A stretch of DNA of 64,000 bases from contig CM063261.1 in assembly GCA_032158295.1 (NCBI GenBank), positions 3,410,001 to 3,474,000 on the forward strand, given 5' to 3'. This stretch comes from Pycnopodia helianthoides. Lineage: Eukaryota > Echinodermata > Asteroidea > Forcipulatida > Asteriidae. The notes beneath the pieces were generated by a model, which saw only the letters and a list, made by a program, of their open reading frames with translations, had not been told where the DNA came from and ran no database searches. A program made the position numbers and the translations under genes. Of this stretch, positions 35,801 to 47,800 are shown piece by piece; positions within the stretch are counted from its first letter, which is position 1, and the number at the start of each line of letters is the position of its first letter.

Positions 35801-38800
35801 TCCTTTGAAAACGTCTTTAAGATGGTGAACTTATTTTGAAGAAAAAGCTGTAAAATGTAAAATTTTGTAAAAAATTGTTTTAACGCACATTCAATAATAA
35901 TCTCTGTCTTTTCAAATATCATTATTGTATCCAAACTAACAGCTCCTCAAACTGCCTCACAATGATTTATTTTTATTTTTTTATATATTTGTCAACAACA
36001 ACTTGTCTGTAATCCAATTTGTTCTTTATTTACTTCCTTTTTGTCTTCCCTACCTCCTCAGTCTCCGAATAACATCTTCTACTTTGTGCTGGGCGGACCC
36101 GATGCCGATGCGTTCGAAATAAGGAACAGCAAGGTTACCGGCGAGGGAGGCGTTGATCTACGAGTCGCGGATGGCGCTAAACTCGACTACGAGAAGTACA
36201 AATATCTCCAGCTTGAGGTCCGTCCAAACAAAAATGATCGTGTGACAAATTAAAAACACTTTTGCTGTAGTGTTTGACGTTAATTTGCATGGTGAAGATA
36301 GATAAGTTCCCTCGAGTACACTATGCACCAAACATGGGGGCATGGGGTGGTAGCCCCCCCCCCAACTCGGAACACTTGCCCCAAAAACAAAAAAAAGGAA
36401 ATCGGGAAAAAATGAATGAATGGTTCGATACATCAATCCATAGCCTCCTGTAATGTCTTGAGCTTAACAGTATAGTGGATGCTTTGATGCTTGCTTGGTT
36501 TATTGTGTCTCAAAATGTGCCTAATTACTTGGTACATGAGGTACTTATATCAATAGGCCACTGTTTCAAGCGTACATTCATTGCATGGGGTGGGCTCCAG
36601 GTATGCATTATTCATTAGTTAGGTCGGGTCATGATTGGGATGTCGATGACGTAATGTCTAGGGTAGTTCTATCAGTGTGTAGTGTAAGGATACTACAGCT
36701 ACACCCCCCCCCCCATCCACTATTTTTGCCCTTGCTGTTTTTTTCAGAAAGAACAAATAAAGTGGTTTGCTGGTTGTTCTCTCCCAATGATGACTGAAAC
36801 ACACTTGTAAGGTTGAGAACAAAAAACCAACTGCTCTATATTCAAAAGCCAAAACTTAACTTCTTCATGCGGAGATTACTATGTGTTCGTGGTCAGGCGT
36901 GTGATTTCTCAGGATTTTTTCCTGATTTCAGGATTTTCTCAAAACCTCTGTGAGCCTTCGAGTTTTCTTGGAAGGAAGTACAGCAGTCGCCAGCGGGAGA
37001 AAGAAATATTCCACAGTTTGTCCAAACCTATAGTCAGTTGGGATTTCTGATGATGCCTTTGTAATCCTCCTTAAGCTTTTTAATCTGGAAGGGTCTGGTC
37101 CTAGAATGGCGTGGAACCCATGCGCCCCTCCCTCCCCCCTTCGAGCCATTTTTCAGGAATTTTCACATTCGTCAAATCTCATCCCTGTCATGTTGTATCC
37201 CAAACAACTTGCAATCAAACAATCTTACAAAGAAATTTATAAAAGATCAACTTTGAAACGTTTAACAAGTGTTTCCAAAAAAAATTGTAGTAACTCCGAC
37301 TGCTCCTCGTAATTTTCTTGGCACAGATAAATGCTCAAGACGCATCTGGAGCCATTGTTTACGATACCGTTTCTGTCAACATCACCTTGCTGGATCAGAA
37401 TGACGAAACTCCCACTTTCAGTCGAGACACTTACATCTTCTCCATCGCCGAGAATTCCCAAGATGAACTTGTTGATATAACGGAGGTCAGTATAATTAGA
37501 AAAAACTAAAACGAAACCGCTGGAATGAATTTGTGGGTTTTTGGGGTGTTTTTTTTTTCTCTGATTGCCTGTGATTGGATTTCTTGAAATCCTGAGGCCT
37601 GGTGACTGATCGAAGCCAAAGGAAGCAAGTGCTTGGTCTTTATGGAGAGAATTGAACTTAGCAGTGCCTTGAAGATCGAGGGGTAAGACCGATCGCCATA
37701 GCAGCAAGTGGTCTTTATTAAGGAATACTTAATATTTAATTCTTTATATATATTTTTTTCCCACTTATATTGTGGGGTTTTGGGGGTGTTTTTTTTTGTG
37801 TTGTTTTTCTTTATCTTTTGTATGAACTGTTAATTTTTTTAAATGTTGGTTGCTTAACTAATTTTTTATTTTTTTTAAAGTGCTTGGTCTGATGACACGA
37901 ACAGGCATGACATTCCTGCTTTAGTCTGAGTTTTTTGCCCTTGGAAAAAATCAGACAAAATGTCATTAAATAGCCTGAAAAAATCTATTTAGCCTGTACA
38001 TTTAGGTTACTCGATAAAATGTTCCTACTTTTGTCCCAAGGACCAATCTTGCCTGCACAAAACACAGAGGTAAATAGTCATTTTCTGTGCATGATGACTT
38101 TCGCGTCGTGGCCGAGCGGTTAGGAGCACCAAACTCAAGCTCTGGTGCTTCTGGTCAGCAGAGTGAGGGTTCGAGCCCCGGTCTTCACACGTGTTGTCTT
38201 GAGCAAGACACTTAACCATTATTGCTTCGTCCTGTCGGATGGGCCGTAAAGCAAAACACTTAACCATTATTGTTGCGCCCTTCGGATGGAACGTAAAGCC
38301 AAATGTCCGGTGTATTTCGTAATGCACATAAAAAGAACCCAGTTACACTAACCGCGAAGAGAAGGGGTTTGCCCCGGTGTTTCTGGCAGTGGCTGCTCAA
38401 TGTGCCGAACAACCTTGCAATGTACACCCTTAAAAGGTGCTACATAAATTGATCTCATATTTTCTTTTTGTAATAAACAAAAAAATATCTTAAAATGTTT
38501 CTGTTTGTTGAAGCCTTGAGAACATTATTGGTACCATATGTGCGCTATATAAGACTATGAATTATTGTATAAACACACTACTCATCTTAGAATAAAAGAT
38601 GTATGCTCCTTCTTCGTGTCAAGCTCTCCGACATCATCCAGAAACGGTTTTGAAAGTACGTATATTTTGTTTTCCACCACTGTTTGAGTTCGATCCCAAG
38701 ATTACTTCTGGCAAACATTTGATTTTCTTCTTCTTCTTCTTTTTGCTTTGTTTTGAATCTGTTCACTCAGGCCACTGACAAAGATTCCGCCGAGTTCAAC

Positions 38801-41800
38801 CAAATCACCTATGAGCTTTTCGGACAAGGATCCGATCCACAGTAAGTTGGCTCCTTGAGGATTGTTCTATTACTCTGCTTTTGGACAATCCCTAGGCTGC
38901 TGGGGTTTTTTTTTTTCCTGTTTTCTTTTGCTACATATTCTTCTGTTTTTTTTGTATTTCTCGGTGTGACTGTTTGTGTATGTCTTCTGTTTAGTGTATT
39001 TTAATGTTTTTTAAAAGCCCTGAATGAATAAATGAAAGAAAGAAAGAAAGAAATAAAGTGTGTCACCAAGGTCAACTTCAGTTTTGTATTCACTCATTTT
39101 TCAATACATAAGAGTCCTTTTGAAAATGGTGGCAACAATTTTAAGCCTCTGACCTCGTGTAACAGTTTAACATGCCGCTATGTATGATTTTGATTTTTCA
39201 AAATCCAAAAAAAAAAGGTTTGATGACGTCACATTTCAATTATATGGTACCTGTATATTTTTCCACATAAAAATGTTTAGTTTATGCCTGAACTTTGACG
39301 ATGTGTGGTCAATGATGACACATTTCAAAAATATATAATAATGTACATTTTTCTGCAAAAACTTTTCAGTTTATTCCTGAATTTCGATGCTATTCAATCA
39401 AGATCGCATTGAATTTGTGTGGTCGATGATGTCACATTTCAAAAATATATAATAATGTACATTTTTCTGCAAAAACTTTTCAGTTTATTCCTGAATTTCG
39501 ATGCTATTCAATCAAGATCGCATTGAATTTGTGTGGTCGATGATGTCACATTTCAAAAATATATAATAATGTACATTTTTCTGCAAAAACTTGTCAGTTT
39601 ATTCCTGAATTTCGATGCTATTCAATCGAGATCGCATTGAATTTGACCTAAACAAAAAATCCCCTTTGGAATGTAAAAGACCTGTTTGTATTGGATGGTC
39701 TGGAGACGCCTTATCCATAGACGAAGACGTCGATCTGCAGTTACCTATTTTTACTTTTATTTTTTAAAATTACATTCACACATACATGTTTTCTCTCGAT
39801 TTTGTTCTTCTTTAAAAGGTTTGTTATCAACGTCACGACCGGGGCGATATACACTAAATGGAATGCCACCCTGGATTACGAACGCCAGAAGGTATATTTC
39901 TTAACCTGTGTGGCATCGGACTCTCAACGCAGGGGAACGGCAACTGTGCAGATAGAACTCGAAGATGAGAATGACAACCCGCCCGTGTTCAATCCCTCGG
40001 AGTACACGGTTAATGTAGAAGAGAATAAAATCCCGGCCGATTACCTGGTGGAGGTTACAGTAAGTTGGTTATTTTTATTTTGACCGATCTAAACACTGTA
40101 AACTAGTTATCCTCGTCTGGTTTGTAAAAATTTACTGTATTTAGTTTTTTTTGGGGGGGGGGGGTTTGGGGTTGGGGTTTTTTTTCAAATGAAATATCGC
40201 CTAACTCATAAGGAGGGACAGCCACTTCAGGGTGAGGGGCTTCGCTTAACTGGTTTGGGCTGTCGACCCAAATCAAATTATCACCAGGGGCACAATGTCA
40301 TTGACTCCTGTGGCTGAAACAGGGTTACCCCCCTTCACAGTCTGTAAGGATGTAGGGCATGGGTATCATCCACTAGGAGCCTGGCTGGTAGAGCAGAATG
40401 CACTACCTTCCCAAGTTTTTACGAAGCAATTACGGTTTAAGTGCCTTGCTCAAGGGCACACGTGTCATGACCGGGATTCGAACCCACACTCTGCTGCTCA
40501 CAACACCAGAAGTTGGGCCCGGTGAACCGGACCGCTCGGCCACGACACGCCACAGTTATGTCCTTTACTGGTTTACAGTAAGTTAGTTATGTCCTCTGCT
40601 GGTTACAGTAAGTTAGTTATGTCCTCTGCTGGTTACAGTAAGTTACTTATTTCCTCTGCTGGTTACAGTAAGTTAGTTATGTCCTCTGCTGGTTACAGTA
40701 AGTTAGTTATGTCCTTTGCTGGGTTACAGTAAGTTAGTTATGTCCTCTGCTGGTTACAGTCAGTTTTGGTGACTGTAAACCAGTTCCTCTACTGGTTTAC
40801 AGTAGCTTCTGGTTACTGTTTATTAGTTGTTTGCTGGTTACAGTACGTTAGTTATCCTTTACTGTGGGAGTAGGTTCTGGTTACTGGTAATTAGTTATCA
40901 GGTATTTGTACTAGTTACAGTAAGTTCGGTACTGTTAATGAGTTATATCCTTGGCTGTTAACAGTAAGTTAGTTATCCTTTACTGCATAGGTTCTGGTTA
41001 CTGTTAATTAGTTATCAGCTACTTGTACTAGTTACAGTAAGTTCTGAGTTATCCTCGGCTGTTAACAGTAACTTAGTTATCCTCTGTAGTGTTTTCTTTT
41101 CATTGTTTTTTTGTTTTTATACATAGTTGGGCGTTTTCTGCTGTTGACTCTAAGTTGTTACACATTGCCTGCAAATCTCATTGAAATTATTTGTTCTGTT
41201 TGGAATTGCTCCTAATACTCTTCAAGAGTTGTTCATGTGCTAAAATGCCTACAGTGTGTTGTAATTGAGGAGTAATGATTTAAAAAAACATAAATTCAAC
41301 CAGTGGAACATATACGGTCTGCAATTTTGTGGAGTCAAAAATTTGGTCCTACCAAATGGTGGACCGTGTTCTGTCACAAAATTAAACCAAAAACCACACA
41401 TTTTCAAGGGATATTTGTGTGAATCATTTCTTTCTATATATATTCGGTTTGCGGTAACACCATGTGTATAAATATCTACTTTGCTGTGTAGATTTGTTCT
41501 TTAGAGAACTTGTCTTGCTATTTATTCTACTACGCGAGTAGATTTTCGGAATTCGGGAGACTTCTCAGTTGTGAAAAGAACTGTCCTGCTTATTAACTAT
41601 TACTACATTACTTTCTACTTTTAAGGTGTCTTTCCAACCAGATTCATTTCATAACAACCGCTTTTAATAGTCCGTAGCGACCAATCCGAAGACATCGTGC
41701 CCCTTGAATCTAGTAGGGTTTTATATTAAATTAGTCACCTGACTCGCCAACCAATATCGCCGTGTAGGTCTCTTTCCCATTTAAACCTGACGAGGAGCAT

Positions 41801-44800
41801 TGATCTTTCCTTACAGGCAAGAGACGCTGATGAAGGGGAGAATAAAGAGATCTCTTTCACTTTATTGAACACTTCTCTATCTGAGAGATTCCGAATTGAG
41901 AAAACAAGTGCTGAAGAGGCAAAAATTTACCTCCGAAAGGAGTTAGACTTTGAGGAAGACGGACCCTTGTTTAATCTGACAGTGATCGCTGCCAACAGAG
42001 GAAACGTTCTCCAGATGACAGCTTCAAATGTCGACATCAACATTCAGGTATGGACGGTTGTTTTATCTGAAACTGCTCAATTATACCATTTTCATGTGGC
42101 GTGGCCAAGCGGTCAAGCACCCTGGTCTCAAGCTCTGGGCCCAATTTCATAGAGCTGCTTAAGCAGAAATGAGCAGGATACCAGCCACAAATGGTACATG
42201 TAACATGGTATTTTGGCTGGTTAACCTTATTCTGGTAAGCATAATTTTGTTGTGCTTAGCGACTTTTCGTGCTTAGAGCTGTTTAAGCAGGAAATATTGC
42301 TTCACAAATTTCTGCCAAGCAAATTTACAAGAATTTCTGCTAAGCAAAAATTAACAGGAAACCAGTCAAAAGTGGTACTTATGAAATGGCGTTTCGGCTG
42401 GTAACCTAGTTAATAATAATAATAATAGTGGCTTCTTATATAGCGCTCATATCCGTCACTCAGTGACACTCAAGGCGCTTCAACAATCAGTATTTTCCTG
42501 CAAGGTATATATGTGGAGCTACTTTTTGAAGTTTGAGACCTATTCCTTTACATAGCACAATGTAATGGTTTACAAGGTGCTGTGGCGCAATATGCTGCCA
42601 ATCAAACCAGGAACACCGGGGCGAACCCCTTCTCTTTTTGATAAGTGCACTGGGTTCTTTTACGTGCATTACACAACACACGGGACCAACGGCTTTACGT
42701 CCCACCCGAAGGACCAAGCAATAATGGTGAAGTGTCTTGCTTAAGGACACAAGTGTCACGACTGGGACTCGAACCCACACTCTGCTGAACAGAAACTTCA
42801 GAGCTTGAGTCTGGTGCTCTTATCCGCTCGGCCACGACACGCCATGGTTATGAGGTTCTGGTGTGAGGTAAAAATAATTTTGTGCTTGGCAAATTTTTAT
42901 TTCGAAAAGAGTGGGGGTTCGAGTCCCGGTCTTGACACTTGTGTCCTTGAGCAAGACACTTAACCATTATTGCTCCGTCCCTCGGATGGGGGCGTAAAGC
43001 CGTAGGTCCCGTGTGTTGTGAAATGCACGTAAAAGAACCCAGTGCACTTATCGCGAAGAGCGAAGGGGTTTGCCCCTTGAAGGTGCTACTTAAAATGGGT
43101 CTCATAATTTAAAACTTCAAAAACTTGTCTGGAAAAAACAACAATAAGTGCTTTGAGATACCTGTGTTTAACAAACAAATTGTAACATTTGTATTATTTT
43201 TAACCTTAGGATATGAACGATCACTCTCCGGTATTCAAAAAGGATGTATTTGTTGGCAAAATAGGAGAAGACGCCAAGAGAGGAGGTTTGTTATAATAGT
43301 ACCTGAGACAGATATTTTTCAAATATCAAGTAAAAAACAACAATGGAAACTGACTGAGCTAATAGCTCAGTTGGTAGAGCTAGATAGCTCAGTTGGTAGA
43401 GCTAGTAGCTCGCAATCAGCTGGTAGAGCTAGTAGCTCAGTTGGTAGAGCTAGTAGCTCGCAATCAGTTGGTAGAGCTAGTAGCTCAGTTGGTAGAGCTA
43501 GCAGCTCAGTTGGTAGAGCCCGATAGCTCAGTTGGTAGAGTGCCGGCATATTAATCGGAGGTCGTTGGTTCAAATCCCACTCTGGTAGATTTTTCTTTGT
43601 TCAACCCCAAATTATTTCAAATTTACCCTGTCAGTTTCCCTTGTGGTTTATTTGAAATAAAAAGTTGCATCCCCTTAAAGTGATCTCCTGGCTGCCGCTT
43701 TCCAGGTTATATCAGAAACTTTAGTGTGATCCCTGGCCACATGACAGTTAACGGTTTTATGGCTTCAGACCGGCACCTCGAACAAAGATACAGATAAAAC
43801 AGGAAGACCGCCAACATTAAGCTAGATAGCTCAGTTGGTAGAGCGCCGGTACGTTAATCTGGAGGTCGTTGGTTCAAATCCGCTCAAGGTCAGTTTTTCT
43901 TTGTTCAACCTAAAATTTCTCAAATGCGTGAGGTTTTCTTCTTTTATCTGAATTCAAACTTTTGAAGTCAGCCTGGTGAAGAAAAATCAGCTGTTTTGGT
44001 TTTTTTTTTCCCCCACCTATAAAGAAATCCTGCTCTTTGATCTGTCTCTCAAGTGCTGAGGACACTGTTCCTCGAAGGCTCTGTGAAATCTAACCCCCCC
44101 CCCAGGAATTACCAAAAGGTGGAAATGCCATCATTTCAACAAACCGCCTAAAAATTTGGATTGCTAGTTTCAGACTTTGTCAGCGAATGACTTCTCACCC
44201 CTTGATTTTATGTTCTGATTTTAATCGTTATGTCATTCATTTGCTTTTTAGCCGTCGTGCTCCAAGTGGAGGCCACTGATATGGACAGAGAGGGCTCGGC
44301 AAACGCCCGTATCGATTATTTCTTCAAAGAGACGGACGCCAGCGTCTCGGCCTTCCGCATCGGCATCTCGTCCGGAGTGATAACCGTCAACGACGGGCTC
44401 GATCGTGACCTGAAGCCTTTCTACATGCTGGAGGTACAGGCTCTTGATCGAGGGGATCCTCCCCTGCCCCCCGGCAACTGCTTTGTCAACATCACCATCT
44501 TGGACGTTAACAACAAAAAGCCCACATTTTCCGAAGAGGAGCCTTCCGAATCAATAGATGAGGGTAAGAAATTATGCCATTTGATTTTTCTCAGGCCTCG
44601 ACTTTGGCATACAAATCCACAAAGTAGCTCACGAATTTCAACTGGGCTAGAAAATTTGGCGCAAGACCAGAATCATATTACAAGAACAAAAGACTCTCTA
44701 CTCAATGTCACAATTAAACTGTTTTGAACTTATTGGTAATACTTTCATCTTCAACAGAATTGAAAGATATTTATCGGACTCAAAGTCAACACTCGAGCGT

Positions 44801-47800
44801 ATATTTTTTAATTAAAGATGGGGTAAGGTATTATTATTTTTAAAAAAAACATGACTGACGGACTTGTCCGGTTGTAAGTGCACTGGCCTGAAGCTAAAAA
44901 CAATGGCCTCGGGCCTATGGTCAAGTTTTTATCGAGTTATATTAAAAATTCCTGAAAGCTTTTTTAAAGGCAGGGTCATAGATTGGTTAAATACTCCCAA
45001 AATTAATGACCATACAAACTTACTTGGTGAGAAGCACTGCAGCTGTTGATATACGTTTGCCTTCAAAATAATATGGTTTGGATAATATATCACCTTAAAA
45101 CATTTGAATCTGAGATTCTCTGGGTAATTGGTGTCCGTTTGCGAATGCTGCGGCCAGAGATGCTGTTGGTACCCGCTGTCACCTTGCTATAAACAGAGAT
45201 GGAATTTACAGTCTCGTGAAAATACCTTGACAGTTTTTGGCTGTTTTATTCAGCAAGCGGACACTGTATTCATCAGTTGAAACTTTCACAGGTGACTTTT
45301 ATTGTGTCTTTCTATATAGTTTTGCCTATATTTCGGCATTGCTTTGACAAAAACCAATCTATGACCCTACCTTTCTGTCCAATTTTAGCTTTGACCTTTT
45401 TTTCTCTTTTTTTTCTTCTGTTTTTTGTTTTTCTTTCTTTTTTCAACGTACAAAGTTTGGCAAACCCTTTGCATTTAACAAAGTTACGTGCTCGAGAATA
45501 CCTTTTACTAACTTAAGCGTCTTTATACAAAGTTTTGCGAACCCTTTGCATTTAACAAAGTTACGTACTCGAGAATACCTTTTTACTATACTTAAAGGAA
45601 CATTACAGAATTGGTTTTTGCTAACAAAACATTGCTGGCAGTGTTAGCACTTTATTATGTAATCCACCGTATACATAAACTGACAAACCTGTAGAAGTTT
45701 GAGATCGATCGGCCATCTGGGTCACGAGAAAATAGTGAAAAACCGATTACACATTTTGCATGAAATCATATAGATTCAACAAATGAACAAAACGCTCACT
45801 GAGCGATAAACTCCTAATCGGAAAATTAGTTTATTCATTTCCCATCAAATATGGCATTTCAGACAGAAATATTTCAAGGGATGATTTCTACTATCATCAT
45901 CATTAGACCGTGTAAGTTTTGATGTAAATCTGTGATCAAAAAGTATATTTTACAAGTTTTTTTCTTACCAATTCTGTAATGTTCCTTTAAGCTTCTTTCG
46001 TGATGGACCGCGTTTCTCCCCCTTTCAGATGTTGTAAATGGTACTCTGATCGCTATGGTGACAGCATCAGATTCAGATGAGACAGCCGAACTAGTGTATT
46101 CCATCGACGCGAACCGAATCAAAGGTTTTTACGAAGAGAATAAAATGCCTAAAACTTCAGCGGTTGGTTCAAGATCAATCAATCCGGTGCTGTCTTCACT
46201 GGCATTGGACTGGATAGGGAAGTATATACACGGTTTGTTGTTCCAGTTAGTGTTGAAGATGTAAACGCCACAGAGGAGCAAGTAGCGGAAGGTAAGTTGT
46301 ATATCCCCCAAAATCACCTTAAAGGCAAAGTATACCTTTGGTTTTTGGGACCGTTTGATTGTTTTAATCCTATATAAATGTAGAATAAAACTAACTTGTG
46401 AAAATTTCATTTCAAAAAGGTGGTCACGTTTTTGAAATGTAGCCAAAATCCGTAGCGAATATGTCCACACATAAAGAATAATCCCTAATAGGAATACACG
46501 ATTTGAGAGACTCAAATTTTGGGGGGATAACAACTGACATATTTTTCCATATCCACATTATTTTGGATTGAAATAATTCTCAAAATGCTTTATACTATCG
46601 AAAGTTGCTGTACTTCTAACCAAGTCAGTTTTTATTGCCATTAGTTATTAGAGTGATTACCAATCATGTACCTTCCCTTTAAACGGGCAATTCTACACTG
46701 ACAGTCACAAATCGGACGGTTTGAGTTTTTAAAAAAAAGTTTCTCATTAATCAGTGGCACCTCTGACATCAACAGGCATGCAACTTTTTCTCGGATCAGC
46801 TGATTTCCTCTTTTTTTTCTCAGTTTTACCATTCAAAATTGAAAAATACTATACAAAATCATTGAAATTTTGTAATTTCCTCTTTTTTGGTGAAGTTACA
46901 GTTGCATGCCTGCATCAAGATTGTGTTTTGATTGCTTCACCACATTGGTGTTTTGGGGGTTGATGGGGCTGCATACTCCTAAGGAGTTGAGATGGTTTTA
47001 GGAATGCCTTTTCTTTTTTGAAGGTAGTAGGAGTAGAAGATGCCAGTCCTGTTTTAAAAGAGTTTTGTAAAAGTCAAATTACAACATCAATCTTTTTTTT
47101 TCCTTTTTTTTAAACAACATATTTTAAACAAAAAAATATGTTGTTTGAAGAGACGACTGGACATTTTTGGTTGGACGATTATTTTTATTTTTATTATTTT
47201 TTGTTTTGTGTACTCTCCTAGTTATATTTTTTATAATGCGATCACTTCTTCGTTATTTAACCTTTCACGTTGTACTGTTTATTGCAGTCGAATTGAGTCT
47301 AACCATTTTGGACGTAAACGACAATGCTCCGATATTCTCAGACAACGACTACGAGTTTACAGTGACCGAAAATGAGGCAAGAGACACTGTCATCTCGGCT
47401 GTAATCAGCGCAACCGACAGAAAACGAAGGCCTCAATGGAGAGATCATTTATGGACTTGTAGATGATCAAAACTTGATGAAAATTGATCCGGTTAGTGGT
47501 GAGTATGCTTTTTTAATTTTTCGAAAATAGCGAGAACAATTTTACAAATCGGGCTAAACATGGCGCCGATTTTGTTCAAGTTGCATGGAACATTTTCACT
47601 CCTTTTTTGTTGTTGAATTTGTTGTTTTAAAGGGAAGGTATACCTTTTGGTAGTTACTCCAAAAATTAATGGCCATAAGAACTTGCTTGGCAAGAAGCAT
47701 TGCAGCTGTTGATAATGAGAGTTTTAAAAAAAATTCCCTTCAAAGGAAAGTTGTTTTTCGAGAGAGGATTCAAAAAACATTTCGATCTGAGAATTGTTCC

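Noticed and set aside
43524..43596. Apparent tRNA gene with box A and box B
   Set aside because: The 5' and 3' ends do not pair as an acceptor stem and the sequence runs into a shared SINE body; other copies (43828, 50870) show the same. Same reasoning for the GTGGCCGAGCGG heads at 21893, 38103 and 51644.
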